Shown here: positions 17,875 to 26,747 of the stretch, piece after piece | Layout: each line of letters opens with the position of its first letter | Numbering within the stretch: position 1 is the stretch's first letter | NCBI RefSeq assembly: GCF_000412635.1 | Contig: NZ_ASTG01000015.1 | Span: forward strand, 1-64,000 | Length of the DNA stretch: 64,000 nucleotides | Reading direction: 5' to 3' | From: Sphingobium bisphenolivorans | GTDB lineage: Bacteria > Pseudomonadota > Alphaproteobacteria > Sphingomonadales > Sphingomonadaceae | Translations under genes and position numbers: made by a program | The notes under the pieces: generated by a model | Databases searched by the model: none | What the model saw: only the letters and a program-made list of their open reading frames with translations | Told to the model about the DNA's origin: nothing

Positions 17875-18441
17875 TCAGCTTCGCTTCCCTGCCGCAGCCC
17901 AATGAGCGAGACTGCGCGCGAAACCCGCAAAGCCGCGCTCCAGCGCAGCGCCGCCGTCGCCATGGGGGCGGCCCTCGGCATCCAGCGTGTCACCGATCTG
18001 GCCGACGCTCAACCGCTCGGGAATGACCGCCATGCCCATGGCGCTGAGCGTCACCGTCCAGGCGGCGTGGCTGTTGACGCCGGCATAGCGGCCCATCGAA
18101 TAGCTGACGATGCCCGCAGGACGGCGGTCGAACTCCTTGAGATAATGGTCAACGAGATTCTTGAGGCCCGGCTGCACGCCGCGATTATATTCCCCTGTGA
18201 CGAACACGAAGGCGTCCGCGGCGCTCAGCCGCTCCGCCAGCGCGGTCATGGCGGCGGGCGCTTCTCCGGCCGGATAGTCGCTGTAGCGCAGGTCCAGCAT
18301 GGGCAGGCCGACAGCCATGGCGTCGACCAGTTCGGCCTTGTGGCCGAGGCTTCCAAACCCCTTCATCAGATAATCGGCGAGGCGGATGCCCAACCGGCCG
18401 CGGCGATAGGAGCCGTAGAGAACGAGGATGTCGAGCGGCAT
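17875..18441 (-). CDS. NAD(P)H-dependent FMN reductase
   Basis: 188-residue flavodoxin-fold protein of the NADPH-dependent FMN reductase family. FMN-phosphate binding is in LYGSYRRGRLG (about 7-17) and the second flavin loop in TGEYNRGVQPGLKNLVDHY. Start at 18441 has GGAGG six bases upstream, overriding a longer reading. The exact physiological substrate (quinone, chromate or FMN itself) is not predictable. Stands 64 bases downstream of the bestrophin gene start, probably an independent unit. Confidence 0.85.
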   Translation of the reverse strand: MPLDILVLYGSYRRGRLGIRLADYLMKGFGSLGHKAELVDAMAVGLPMLDLRYSDYPAGEAPAAMTALAERLSAADAFVFVTGEYNRGVQPGLKNLVDHYLKEFDRRPAGIVSYSMGRYAGVNSHAAWTVTLSAMGMAVIPERLSVGQIGDTLDAEGRPHGDGGAALERGFAGFARSLAHWAAAGKRS

Positions 18442-18520
18442 GGGAGCCTCCGTGGTGAGAGGCTGATGTTTTCCCATGAATGGAGCAGAGCGTCCAGCTT
18501 CTGGAGACGAACGACGTGCG

Positions 18521-18601
18521 CCTGTGGAGGCAGGAAACCAGTTCCAGCGTCCGCCAATCCAAGCATCGGCCGGACTGGGTTTCTGCATTCGCAGGAACCC
18601 A
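18521..18601. repeat. REP-like intergenic inverted pair, CTGCxTTCGCAG family
   Basis: GGAGGCAGGAAACCAGTTCC and the facing copy GGACTGGGTTTCTGCATTCGCAGGAACCC frame about 27 bases. Same family as the elements near 3.0 and 28.3 kb. Confidence 0.5.
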
Positions 18602-18612
18602 GATAGCGTCAG

Positions 18613-18795
18613 TCAGCGCAACTTCGCGATCGAAAGCCCGTCCTGCTTGGCACGGGCTTTCACCGATTCCTCGCTGCGGGTGAGCGCCTTGGCGATCGCC
18701 TTGAGCGCCATGCCCTTCTTCGCCAGCGTGTGAAGCTTTTGCAGCTCGTCCGCCGTCCAGGGCTGTTTGTGACGCTCGAAGCGGTCGCCGGCCAT
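18613..18795 (-). CDS. Small SANT/Myb-like hypothetical protein
   Basis: 60 residues, basic. The segment PWTADELQKLHTLAKKGMALKAIAKALTRSEESVKARA reads like a Myb/SANT or homeodomain-like helix-turn-helix, a pattern seen in many short alphaproteobacterial proteins. ATG at 18795 preceded by AAAGGAAG. Function unknown; DNA binding is inferred from the helix pattern only. Confidence 0.65.
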   Translation of the reverse strand: MAGDRFERHKQPWTADELQKLHTLAKKGMALKAIAKALTRSEESVKARAKQDGLSIAKLR

Positions 18796-18821
18796 GAGTC
18801 TTCCTTTGTTTGGAACCGCAT

Positions 18822-18916
18822 CGGCCCGCTCCCCACCCGGCCACCCGACGGCAGTATCATATGGGCGGTCGGGTGGGGGGAGCGGGCCGGTGCCGATCTG
18901 TTTCAGCTCAGCTGAA
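18822..18916. repeat. Long GC-rich imperfect palindrome and short palindrome after purA
   Basis: Arms starting GGCCCGCTCCCC and ending GGGGAGCGGGCC enclose further complementary blocks (CACCCGAC/GTCGGGTG), giving an imperfect stem of about 20 bp. A second perfect palindrome TTCAGCTCAGCTGAA lies at 18902-18916, right after the purA stop on the minus strand. Neither is followed by a T run. They could act as a non-canonical terminator or mRNA 3' stabiliser. Confidence 0.4.
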
Positions 18917-18927
18917 CCAGCATAGCA

Positions 18928-20217
18928 TCAGTCCGCGAACGGGTCGCGCACAAGGATGGTGTCGTCCCGCTCGGGGCTGGTGGAGACGAGCGTCACCGGG
19001 CAGCCGATCAGCTCCTCGATCCGGCGGATATATTTGATCGCCTGCGCCGGAAGGTCGGCCCAGCTGCGGGCGCCGGCAGTCGTGTCCTGCCAGCCTTCGA
19101 TATCCTCGTAGATCGCTTCCGCCTTCGCCTGGTCCTGAGCATGGGCGGGGAGATAGTCGAACGTCTGGTCGCCGATCCGGTAGCCGGTGCAGATCTTCAG
19201 CGTCTCGAACCCGTCGAGCACGTCGAGCTTGGTGAGCGCGATGCCGGTGACGCCCGAGACGGCGACCGACTGGCGCACCAGCACGGCGTCGAACCAGCCG
19301 CAGCGGCGCTTGCGCCCAGTGACCGTGCCGAATTCATGGCCGCGTTCACCGAGGCGCTGGCCGACGTTATTTTCCTGCTCGGTCGGGAACGGACCGGAGC
19401 CGACGCGGGTGGTGTAGGCCTTGACGATGCCCAGCACGAAGCCTGCGCCGCTGGGGCCAAGGCCAGTGCCGCTCGCCGCCGTGCCGGCCACCGTGTTCGA
19501 CGAGGTGACGAAGGGATAGGTGCCGTGATCGATGTCAAGCAGCGTGCCCTGCGCGCCCTCGAACAGGATGCGCTTGCCTTCCGCCTTCGCCTTGTTGAGC
19601 GTCAGCCATACGGGCTGCACGAAGGGCAGGATGAAGCCGGCGATGTCGCGCAGCTCCGCCATCAGCGCCTCGCGGTCGATCGGCGCTTCGCCGAAACCGG
19701 CGCGGAGCGCATCGTGGTGCGCGGTCAGGCGGTCCAGCTGGGGACCGAGATCATCGAGATGGGCGAGGTCGCACACGCGGATCGCGCGGCGGCCGACCTT
19801 GTCCTCATAGGCCGGGCCGATGCCGCGGCGGGTGGTACCGATCTTGCCGGCGCCGCTCGCATCCTCGCGAAGGCCGTCGAGGTCGCGGTGGAAGGGCAGG
19901 ATCAGCGGGCAGGTTTCCGCGATCTGGAGGTTGCCGGGGTTGATCATCACCCCCTGCCCCTTGAGCTTCGCGACCTCATCGCGGAAGTGCCATGGATCGA
20001 GCACTACGCCATTGCCGATGACGCTGAGCGTGCCGCGCACGATGCCCGACGGGAGCAGCGAGAGCTTATAGACATTGTCGCCGACGACCAGCGTGTGTCC
20101 GGCATTATGGCCGCCCTGGAAGCGGGCGACGACGTCGGCGCGCTCCGACAGCCAGTCGACGATCTTGCCCTTGCCTTCGTCGCCCCACTGGGCGCCGATC
20201 ACGGTTACATTTGCCAT
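18928..20217 (-). CDS. purA: Adenylosuccinate synthetase
   Basis: 429-residue GTP-dependent enzyme joining IMP and aspartate in AMP synthesis. P-loop-like [12 protein letters not shown] at about 7-18, [14 protein letters not shown], the IMP-binding [22 protein letters not shown] and C-terminal [20 protein letters not shown] are all present. The start [10 protein letters not shown] at 20217 is clear from conservation. Transcribed in the same direction as hisZ, 132 bases upstream. Confidence 0.96.
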   Translation of the reverse strand: MANVTVIGAQWGDEGKGKIVDWLSERADVVARFQGGHNAGHTLVVGDNVYKLSLLPSGIVRGTLSVIGNGVVLDPWHFRDEVAKLKGQGVMINPGNLQIAETCPLILPFHRDLDGLREDASGAGKIGTTRRGIGPAYEDKVGRRAIRVCDLAHLDDLGPQLDRLTAHHDALRAGFGEAPIDREALMAELRDIAGFILPFVQPVWLTLNKAKAEGKRILFEGAQGTLLDIDHGTYPFVTSSNTVAGTAASGTGLGPSGAGFVLGIVKAYTTRVGSGPFPTEQENNVGQRLGERGHEFGTVTGRKRRCGWFDAVLVRQSVAVSGVTGIALTKLDVLDGFETLKICTGYRIGDQTFDYLPAHAQDQAKAEAIYEDIEGWQDTTAGARSWADLPAQAIKYIRRIEELIGCPVTLVSTSPERDDTILVRDPFAD

Positions 20218-20349
20218 GGATACAGACCTCCGCCCGCCGCGCGGACCGGCCATGCCCTTCGACGGGACTCGGCATGCCGATAGGATCAATTGGGCGGAAT
20301 TCGCCCTGTTGCGGGGCGCGCGTTAGCCGCGCTGCCCCAGCGGGTCAAG

Positions 20350-21477
20350 TCAGTAAGGCCGCGGTTCGTCGCCGTCGAGCCAATGGGTGCAGCGCAGCGC
20401 CTCGCCATTTTGATCAGGGCTGAGCGCCGCGAGCGTGCGCCAGCCCTCCCCGCGAAGCTGCGCGGCCCGGCCTGAGTCGTAGTGCAGCGGCAGGAACAGC
20501 CGCTTGGGACTTTCCCGGCCGAAGCCCGCATCGATCAGCGGATCGGGATAGAGGGAAAAGCCGATGGCGGGTTCTTCCGAACCGTCGGCGCGGGCGATGG
20601 CATAGCTGCCGCCCCGGCCGATCTCCCCGACGAAACCGTCCGCGAAGATCGAGAAGCCGAACCAGTTCTGATATTCAAAGCCGTGCCGCTCGGTCGGATC
20701 GAGCGTCAGGGTGATGTCCCAGCCGATCGGCTTCGCGATCGCGCGCAACCCCGCGATTCGGCCGTCCATCGCGCCGCCGAGTTGCCTGTTCAGCGCCTCG
20801 AGCTTTTCCATGGCGGGATGAAAGGGACCGGTCGCTTCGATCAGCGGCAGGTAGGCGGCGGCGGCCGGACCGAGCGCGGCAAGCGCGCCCGCGTCCTTCG
20901 CATCGAGTTCGGCGCGGACCGCTTCAATCTCGTGCGGCGCGAGGGGCAGCGGTCCCGCAGCGAGGCTGTCGATCAGGTCGGGCAGGGTGAAATCGATGGT
21001 GATCCCGGTGACGCCCGCGGCTTGCAGCGCCTCGATCGCGACATTCACGATCTCGACCGCGGCGGCGATGCTGTCGCTGCCGATCAGTTCCGCGCCAAGT
21101 TGCAGCCGCTCGCGCTCAGGCCGAAGCTGGTTCGCGCGCAGACGGATCACCGGACCGCCATAGGACAGGCGCAGCGGGCGCGGTACGCCGGCAAGGCGCG
21201 TGGCCGCGATACGCCCGATCTGCGCGGTCATGTCCGGGCGCAGGGCTAGGCTGCGTTGCGAAACCGGATCGACGGCGCGAACCAGGTCCTGCGCGCGCAT
21301 GGATTTGAGGCGGCCGACCAGCGTGTCCTCGAACTCGGCGACGGGCGGCATCACCCGCTCATAGCCATGCGCCGCGACCGTATCGAGCACGCTGCGCGTC
21401 AGCCGCGCGGAAGCTTCGGCCTGCGGCGGCAGGCGGTCGGAAAGGCCTTCGGGAAGGAGGCCGGGCGGGATGGCCAT
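20350..21477 (-). CDS. hisZ: ATP phosphoribosyltransferase regulatory subunit HisZ
   Basis: 375 residues, histidyl-tRNA synthetase-like fold without tRNA function; activates the short-form HisG in the first step of histidine synthesis. Typical features are the N-terminal PPGLLPEGLSDRLPPQAEAS, the motif-2-like LRPDMTAQIGRIAATRL and RLRANQLRPERERLQLGAELIG. Its ATG overlaps the stop codon of the upstream DUF559 remnant (TAATG). hisG is not in this window. Confidence 0.92.
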   Translation of the reverse strand: MAIPPGLLPEGLSDRLPPQAEASARLTRSVLDTVAAHGYERVMPPVAEFEDTLVGRLKSMRAQDLVRAVDPVSQRSLALRPDMTAQIGRIAATRLAGVPRPLRLSYGGPVIRLRANQLRPERERLQLGAELIGSDSIAAAVEIVNVAIEALQAAGVTGITIDFTLPDLIDSLAAGPLPLAPHEIEAVRAELDAKDAGALAALGPAAAAYLPLIEATGPFHPAMEKLEALNRQLGGAMDGRIAGLRAIAKPIGWDITLTLDPTERHGFEYQNWFGFSIFADGFVGEIGRGGSYAIARADGSEEPAIGFSLYPDPLIDAGFGRESPKRLFLPLHYDSGRAAQLRGEGWRTLAALSPDQNGEALRCTHWLDGDEPRPY

Positions 21478-21862
21478 TACAGCTCCCTCCCCCCTAGGGG
21501 GGAGGGTCGGGGAGAGGGGGCATCGCGCAACGCCTGCGCGATGGCGCCAAGCACGCCCTCAATATTTCCCATCACATCCGGGTTGCCGAAACGAAGCACG
21601 CGATATCCTAGCGATTCCAGAAATTCCGTTCGTCGTGCGTCATAGCGATCTTTGAAGCAATGTGTATCCCCATCGATCTCGATGATGAGCCTCGCGGCCT
21701 TGGAGGCGAAATCGACGATGTAGGGCGCGATGATTGTCTGACGGGTGAACTGCTGATTTTCAAAACGGTTGGCGCGAAGCGCTAACCAGAGCTTTTGTTC
21801 TGAGGGGGTGGGTTGGCGCGCATTTGCCTCGCGCGCTCCTTGAGCTTTGGGTCGAGACGCAA
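21477..21862 (-). pseudogene. DUF559 endonuclease-like gene with one-base frameshift
   Basis: A DUF559 (Vsr-like nuclease fold) sequence reads to a TAA overlapping the hisZ ATG: SEQKLWLALRANRFE, YIVDFASKAARLIIEIDGD, FLESLGYRVLRFGN. The usual N-terminus (RLDPKLKERARQMRANP) sits in another frame beginning at a TTG at 21862 with GGGGAGG upstream. The frames join at a C-rich run near 21806-21814 where one extra C would make a continuous about 128-residue protein. The last ten residues are encoded by the GC-rich palindrome at 21485-21506. No in-frame ATG opens the downstream frame, so it is probably inactive, unless the run is a sequencing error. Confidence 0.75.
21485..21506. repeat. GC-rich palindrome copy 1
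   Basis: CCCTCCCCCC-TA-GGGGGGAGGG, a perfect 10-bp stem. It lies within the 3' end of the DUF559 remnant and close to the hisZ start, and is nearly identical to the palindrome at 21885-21906. Confidence 0.8.
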
Positions 21863-21884
21863 TCTTGCCTCCCCCTCTCCCAAA

Positions 21885-21906
21885 CCCTCCCCCCGAGGGG
21901 GGAGGG
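21885..21906. repeat. GC-rich palindrome copy 2
   Basis: CCCTCCCCCC-GA-GGGGGGAGGG, a perfect 10-bp stem, 12 bases downstream of the serA stop codon on the minus strand. With copy 1 it brackets the DUF559 remnant, as if the remnant had been carried or trapped between two repeat copies. Confidence 0.8.
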
Positions 21907-21918
21907 CTTTTCGGGTTG

Positions 21919-23499
21919 TTACGCGAAGCGCAGCAGCTTCACCGTCTTGACGCCTGCGAGCTTGCAGATGTCCGCCAGCACATCCTCGTTAACCGCGCCG
22001 TCGACCGAGAGCAGCAGCACGGCTTCGCCCCCCTGGTTGCGGCGGCCGAGGTGGAAGGTGCCGATGTTGACGCCCGCTTCGCCCAGCGTGCTCCCCAAGC
22101 GACCGATGAAGCCCGGCGCGTCCTGGTTGACGATGTAGAGCATGTGGCCGGCAAGGTCGGCTTCGACCTTGATGCCGAACAGTTCGACGAGGCGCGGCTG
22201 CGAATGGCCGAACAGGGTGCCCGCAACCGACTTGTCGCCGCTTTCCGTCTTCACCGTGACGCGCACGAGGGTCTGGTAGTCGCCTTCGCGGTCGTGGCGC
22301 ACTTCGCGCACGTCGAGACCGCGTTCCTTCGCGAGGAAGGGCGCGTTGACCATGTTCACCGTGTCCGAATAGACGCGCATCAGGCCGGCGAGCACCGCCG
22401 CGGTGATCGGCTTCTGGTTGAGCTCGGCGGCATGGCCCTCGACCTCCACCGCGACGCTCTGGATGCGGTCGCCTTCGAGCTGGCCGACGAGGCTGCCCAG
22501 TTCTTCCGCGAGCGCCATATAGGGCTTGAGCTTCGGGGCTTCCTCAGCGGACAGCGACGGCACGTTGAGGGCATTGGTGATGCCGCCATCGAGCAGATAG
22601 TCGCTGAGCTGCTCGGCAACCTGAAGCGCGACGTTGACCTGCGCTTCGTCAGTCGACGCGCCGAGGTGCGGGGTGCAGATGAAGTTGGGGGTGCCGAACA
22701 GCGGCGATTCCTTGGCCGGTTCCTGCACGAACACGTCGAGCGCGGCGCCAGCGACATGGCCTGCATCCATGGCTTCCTTGAGCGCGGCTTCGTCGATCAG
22801 ACCGCCACGGGCGCAATTGATGATGCGCACGCCCTTCTTCGTCTTGGCGAGATTTTCCTTGCTCAGGATGTTGCGCGTCTGGTCGGTCAGCGGCGTGTGC
22901 AGCGTGATGAAGTCCGCCTTCGCCAGCAGCGTGTCGAGATCGGCCTTCTCCACGCCCATTTCGACGGCGCGTTCGGGCGTCAGGAAGGGATCGAAGGCGA
23001 CGACCTTCATCTTGAGGCCGAGCGCGCGGCTGGCGACGATCGAGCCGATATTGCCCGCGCCGATCAGGCCCAGCGTCTTGCCGGTGACTTCCACGCCCAT
23101 GAAGCCGTTCTTGGGCCACAGGCCCTGCTGCGTCTGGGCGTTCGCCTCGGGCAGCTGGCGGGCCAGCGCGAACATCAGGGCAATGGCGTGTTCGGCGGTG
23201 GTGATCGAGTTGCCGAACGGGGTGTTCATCACGATCACGCCCTTTGACGAGGCGGCCGGAATATCGACATTGTCGACGCCGATGCCGGCGCGGCCGATGA
23301 CCTTGAGGTTGGTTGCGTGGTCGAGAATGTCCTTCGTGACCTTGGTGGAGCTGCGGATGGCGAGGCCGTCATATTGGCCGATGATCGCCTTCAGCTCGTC
23401 AGGGGTCTTGCCGGTGATTTCATCGACTTCGACGCCGCGTTCACGGAAGATCGCGGCGGCACGGGGGTCCATCTTGTCGGAAATAAGTACCTTGGGCAT
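21919..23499 (-). CDS. serA: D-3-phosphoglycerate dehydrogenase
   Basis: 526-residue first enzyme of phosphorylated serine synthesis. NAD-binding motif LGLIGAGNIGSIVASRA near residue 145, catalytic Arg/Glu/His contexts (NCARGGLIDEAAL and CTPHLGASTDEAQ), then the intervening ASB domain and C-terminal ACT domain (GFIGRLGSTLGEAGVNIGTF) typical of long-form SerA. Downstream of serC, 116 bases apart with a repeat pair between them; probably one transcript. Confidence 0.96.
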   Translation of the reverse strand: MPKVLISDKMDPRAAAIFRERGVEVDEITGKTPDELKAIIGQYDGLAIRSSTKVTKDILDHATNLKVIGRAGIGVDNVDIPAASSKGVIVMNTPFGNSITTAEHAIALMFALARQLPEANAQTQQGLWPKNGFMGVEVTGKTLGLIGAGNIGSIVASRALGLKMKVVAFDPFLTPERAVEMGVEKADLDTLLAKADFITLHTPLTDQTRNILSKENLAKTKKGVRIINCARGGLIDEAALKEAMDAGHVAGAALDVFVQEPAKESPLFGTPNFICTPHLGASTDEAQVNVALQVAEQLSDYLLDGGITNALNVPSLSAEEAPKLKPYMALAEELGSLVGQLEGDRIQSVAVEVEGHAAELNQKPITAAVLAGLMRVYSDTVNMVNAPFLAKERGLDVREVRHDREGDYQTLVRVTVKTESGDKSVAGTLFGHSQPRLVELFGIKVEADLAGHMLYIVNQDAPGFIGRLGSTLGEAGVNIGTFHLGRRNQGGEAVLLLSVDGAVNEDVLADICKLAGVKTVKLLRFA

Positions 23500-23519
23500 C
23501 TGTGTTTCCTAAATTTCAT

Positions 23520-23603
23520 CGTCATCCCGGACCTTATCCGGGGTCCCGCTTGACTGCGGGCGGACATGAAGAAGCGGGACCCCGGCTCAAGGCCGGGGTG
23601 ACG
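23520..23603. repeat. Intergenic inverted pair between serC and serA
   Basis: Two facing 32-base arms, about 27 of 32 positions complementary, with ends CGTCATCCCGG and CCGGGGTGACG. It is the GTCAYCCCGG family often found between alphaproteobacterial genes and differs from the GCGAAGGC family elsewhere in the window. It separates serC from serA in the mRNA. Confidence 0.7.
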
Positions 23604-23615
23604 CAGTTAAGCTAA

Positions 23616-24776
23616 TCAGCCAGCCTTGGCCGTCGCATAGGCCCAGTCGAGCCAGGGGCCGAGCGCTTCGATGTCCGCCGTCTCGACGGTCGCGCCGCAC
23701 CAAATGCGCAGGCCCGCCGGAGCATCGCGATAACCCGCGACGTCATAGGCGGCGCCTTCCTTCTCCAGCAGAGCCGCGAAGCTCTTGATGAAGGCTTCGT
23801 CCGCGCCTTCCACGGTCAGGCAGACGCTGGTGGTCGAGCGGGTGGCCGGATCGGCGGCGAGATGGCCCAGCCATTCACGCTCTTCGACCAGCTTGTTCAG
23901 CGCCGCTGCATTGGCGTTGCTGCGTGCGATCAGGCCCTGAAGGCCGCCCAGCGACTTGCCCCATTCCAGCGCGAAGATCGCGTCCTCGACCGCCAGCATG
24001 GAGGGCGTGTTGATCGTCTCGCCCTTGAAGATGCCCTCGGCCAGCTTGCCCTTCGCCATCAGGCGGAAGACCTTGGGCAGCGGCCAGGCGGGGGTGTGGT
24101 TTTCCAGACGCTCGACCGCGCGAGGGCCGAGGATCAGCACGCCATGGCCGCCCTCGCCGCCCAGCACCTTCTGCCAGGAGAAGGTGGCGACGTCGATCTT
24201 GGTCCAGTCGATCTCATAGGCGAAGACCGCGCTGGTAGCGTCGGCGAAGGTCAGGCCTTCGCGGTCGGCCGGGATCCAGTCAGCGTTCGGCACGCGCACG
24301 CCGGACGTGGTGCCGTTCCAGGTGAACAGCACGTCATGGGCGAAGTTCACACCGTTCAGGTCGGGCAGCTGGCCATAGTCGGCGCGGATGATCGTGGGGT
24401 CGAGCTTCAGCTGCTTGGCAGCGTCCGTCACCCAGCCTTCGCCAAAGCTTTCCCAGGCGAGCGTCGTCACCGGGCGGGCGCCGAGCATGGTCCACATCGC
24501 CATTTCGAAGGCGCCGGTGTCAGAGCCCGGGACGATGCCGATGCGGTGCGTTTCGGGCAGATTCAGCAGCTCGCGCATCAGGTCGATGCAGTAGGCGAGA
24601 CGGGTCTTGCCGATCTTGGCGCGGTGCGAGCGGCCGAGGGATTCGGCGCTCAGCTTGTCGGCGCTCCAGCCCGGAGGCTTGGCGCAGGGACCGGAAGAGA
24701 AATAGGGGCGAGCCGGCTTGGTTGCGGGCTTGGCGGCAGGCGCAATGGTGGCGTCTGCGGCGAACGTTTCAGTCAT
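23616..24776 (-). CDS. serC: Phosphoserine aminotransferase
   Basis: 386-residue PLP enzyme converting 3-phosphohydroxypyruvate to phosphoserine (alphaproteobacterial type). The PLP lysine is in [19 protein letters not shown]; substrate-binding blocks [17 protein letters not shown] and [12 protein letters not shown] lie near the N-terminus. ATG at 24776 preceded by AAGGAGA. It is followed by serA, so both steps of the branch are encoded together. Confidence 0.95.
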   Translation of the reverse strand: MTETFAADATIAPAAKPATKPARPYFSSGPCAKPPGWSADKLSAESLGRSHRAKIGKTRLAYCIDLMRELLNLPETHRIGIVPGSDTGAFEMAMWTMLGARPVTTLAWESFGEGWVTDAAKQLKLDPTIIRADYGQLPDLNGVNFAHDVLFTWNGTTSGVRVPNADWIPADREGLTFADATSAVFAYEIDWTKIDVATFSWQKVLGGEGGHGVLILGPRAVERLENHTPAWPLPKVFRLMAKGKLAEGIFKGETINTPSMLAVEDAIFALEWGKSLGGLQGLIARSNANAAALNKLVEEREWLGHLAADPATRSTTSVCLTVEGADEAFIKSFAALLEKEGAAYDVAGYRDAPAGLRIWCGATVETADIEALGPWLDWAYATAKAG

Positions 24777-24853
24777 GTACTGCGTCTCCTTACAGAGAGC
24801 ACGCGCGGCGTTGGGACCGCGTGGCCCGCCGGCCGAACTAAAGTCTTCGCCCC
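24777..24853 (-). promoter_or_regulatory. Possible serC leader RNA
   Basis: A serC RNA motif upstream of serC is known in Alphaproteobacteria. Here the minus-strand leader holds a hairpin GGCCGGCGGGCC followed by a second GC-rich stem (CACGCGG with CCGCGCGTG), and ends with TCTCTGTAAGGAGACGC, where the ribosome-binding AGGAGA could pair upstream. Arrangement and gene context fit, but the consensus could not be checked here. Confidence 0.45.
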
Positions 24854-24953
24854 AAGAGTCAAGCCGTCAACGAGTCCGGATGATGGTCTGGACGCGACGA
24901 ACCGTTGGCGATGTTAACGCAAGGCCCAGCATGTCGTGGTAAATGGTCAAGTC

Positions 24954-25652
24954 ATGACTATGCGGGTGTGGGGAAAAGCGGTTTATCGCCAGGCGGGACT
25001 GGCGGCGGTCACGGCGGCCGGGCTGACTCTGGCGGGCTGTGGCGGCGATCTGGTGCCGCGGGGCCGCGTCGAACGGCCGTCCAAACCGGTTAAAAGAGCC
25101 GCCCGACACCCCGCTCCGCCGACGATGGAAGTGCGCCAGTGCATGGCGAAGCTGACGTCGCAATCGGTCGCCTTCACGCCCCTGCCGGACCAGAATTTCG
25201 GCGGCGGGTGCAACGCGCTGGGCAGCGTCAAGCTGCTCGACATCGGGGTTCCGACCAGCAATCTAGGGGCCATGACCTGCAATCTCGCGGCCAATTTCGC
25301 AGCCTGGGCGCGCTACGGCGTGCAGCCCGCCGCGCGGCTGATCCTGGGCGCGGAGATCGAAAGGATCGAGACGTTCGGCACCTATAATTGCCGGCCGATC
25401 GCGGGCAGCGGCAGGCTGTCCGAACATGCGCACAGCAATGCCGTCGATGTGTCGGCCTTCGTCCTGAGTGATGGGCGGCGAATTTCCATCGAAAAGGACT
25501 GGAACGGCGACAGCCGCGTGCAGCAGTTCCTGAAGATCGTGCATGCCAGTGCTTGCAAACGATTCCGCACGGTACTGAGCCCCGATTACAACGCGGCTCA
25601 TCACGATCATTTTCATTTCGACATGGGCGGAAAAGGTGGCTTCTGCCGCTAA
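24954..25652 (+). CDS. Extensin-like C-terminal domain lipoprotein
   Basis: 232 residues. N-terminal signal with lipobox LTLAGC (Cys at about residue 29), a Pro/Arg-rich linker, then the extensin-like C-terminal domain: FGGGCNALG, AMTCNLAANFAAWARYGVQP, SEHAHSNAVDVSAFVLSDGR and AAHHDHFHFDMG. The His/Asp pattern (HxHxxAxD and HHDHFH) matches the metal-dependent D-Ala-D-Ala peptidase-like fold proposed for this family. Probably periplasmic and cell-wall related. Start chosen at ATG 24954 (another at 24960); a GTG at 24936 is less likely. Confidence 0.82.
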   Translation: MTMRVWGKAVYRQAGLAAVTAAGLTLAGCGGDLVPRGRVERPSKPVKRAARHPAPPTMEVRQCMAKLTSQSVAFTPLPDQNFGGGCNALGSVKLLDIGVPTSNLGAMTCNLAANFAAWARYGVQPAARLILGAEIERIETFGTYNCRPIAGSGRLSEHAHSNAVDVSAFVLSDGRRISIEKDWNGDSRVQQFLKIVHASACKRFRTVLSPDYNAAHHDHFHFDMGGKGGFCR

Positions 25653-25693
25653 GCGCCCTTGGCTTTGCCGCACGCCGCCCTAAGTTGGAGCTA

Positions 25694-26572
25694 ATGACAA
25701 GACAAGAAATCGAAGAGCGCAAATTCCGGCCCGCGCGTCAGGAAGCTGCCGATGCCCGCAAGACCGTAGGCACTCCCCAGACCAACAGCGCCGCCTACCG
25801 CCTGGCCTTTCAGGATACCGAGTTCCTGCTGCGCGAGGATCTGCGACCGGTGCGGTTCCAGCTGGAACTGCTGAAGCCGCAGCTGCTGATGGACGAAGCG
25901 GGCATCGAATCGACTTTCGTCTTCTACGGATCGGCCCGCATCCCCGAGCCTGAACAGGTTCAGGCGCGGATCGATGCCGCGACGACCCCGGACCAGCGGC
26001 GCATCGCGGAGAATCTGGGCAAGAAGGCCCGCTATTATGAGGAAGCGCGCAAGCTGGCCCGGATCGCTGCGGAATATCCGGTGAACGAGGCGGGGTGCCG
26101 CCATTTCGTGGTCTGCTCAGGGGGCGGGCCGTCGATCATGGAGGCCGCCAATCGCGGCGCGGCGGACGTGGGCGCGCAGACGATCGGCATGAATATCGTG
26201 CTGCCGCACGAGCAGGCGCCCAACCGCTTCGTCACGCCGGAGCTGAGCTTCCAGTTCCATTATTTCGCGCTGCGCAAGATGCACTTCCTGCTGCGCGCGC
26301 GGGCGCTGGCGGTATTTCCTGGCGGCTTCGGGACGTTCGACGAGATGTTCGAGCTGCTGACCCTGATCCAGACCGGCAAGATGAAGCCGATCCCGGTGCT
26401 GCTGTTCGGACGAGACTTCTGGACGCGCGTGGTGGATTTCGAGGCGCTGGCTGAAGAGGGGGTGATTTCGCCCTCCGACCTCAACCTGCTGACCTGGGTG
26501 GAGACGGCCGAGGACGCATGGGCGGCGGTGCAGACCTTCTATGAGGATAGCGCCGCGCCGGGCTGCGGGTGA
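25694..26572 (+). CDS. LOG-family (TIGR00730-like) protein
   Basis: 292 residues. The lysine-decarboxylase-like Rossmann domain contains SGGGPSIMEAANRGA and the hallmark PGGFGTFDEMFE (PGGxGTxxE), found in cytokinin-activating LOG phosphoribohydrolases and in nucleotide 5'-monophosphate nucleosidases. An about 90-residue N-terminal extension marks the longer bacterial subgroup, so nucleotide hydrolysis is likelier than cytokinin activation. Start at 25694 has GGAG six bases upstream. Confidence 0.85.
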   Translation: MTRQEIEERKFRPARQEAADARKTVGTPQTNSAAYRLAFQDTEFLLREDLRPVRFQLELLKPQLLMDEAGIESTFVFYGSARIPEPEQVQARIDAATTPDQRRIAENLGKKARYYEEARKLARIAAEYPVNEAGCRHFVVCSGGGPSIMEAANRGAADVGAQTIGMNIVLPHEQAPNRFVTPELSFQFHYFALRKMHFLLRARALAVFPGGFGTFDEMFELLTLIQTGKMKPIPVLLFGRDFWTRVVDFEALAEEGVISPSDLNLLTWVETAEDAWAAVQTFYEDSAAPGCG

Positions 26573-26591
26573 CTGCACAACTTCAAAGTCC

Positions 26592-26681
26592 CGTCATTGC
26601 CGCGAAGGCGGGAATCCATTTCCGGACCTAACGCCAAGCACAGCCGTTGGGAGATGGATCCCCGCCTGCGCGGGGACGACG
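26592..26681. repeat. REP-like intergenic inverted pair
   Basis: CGTCATTGCCGCGAAGGCGG...ATCCATTTCC and the facing GGAGATGGATCCCCGCCTGCGCGG...ACGACG, about 25 of 32 positions complementary, separated by about 26 bases. Belongs to the GCGAAGGC family. Confidence 0.65.
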
Positions 26682-26747
26682 ATTAAGGAGAGGTGTTGCA
26701 AGGCGTCGGCCCTTGCCCTCCCCGCCCGGTAGGACTAGGGCGCGGCC

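Noticed and set aside
18822..18899. Long palindrome after purA as a classical intrinsic terminator
   Set aside because: No T run on the minus strand after the stem; kept as a repeat of uncertain role.
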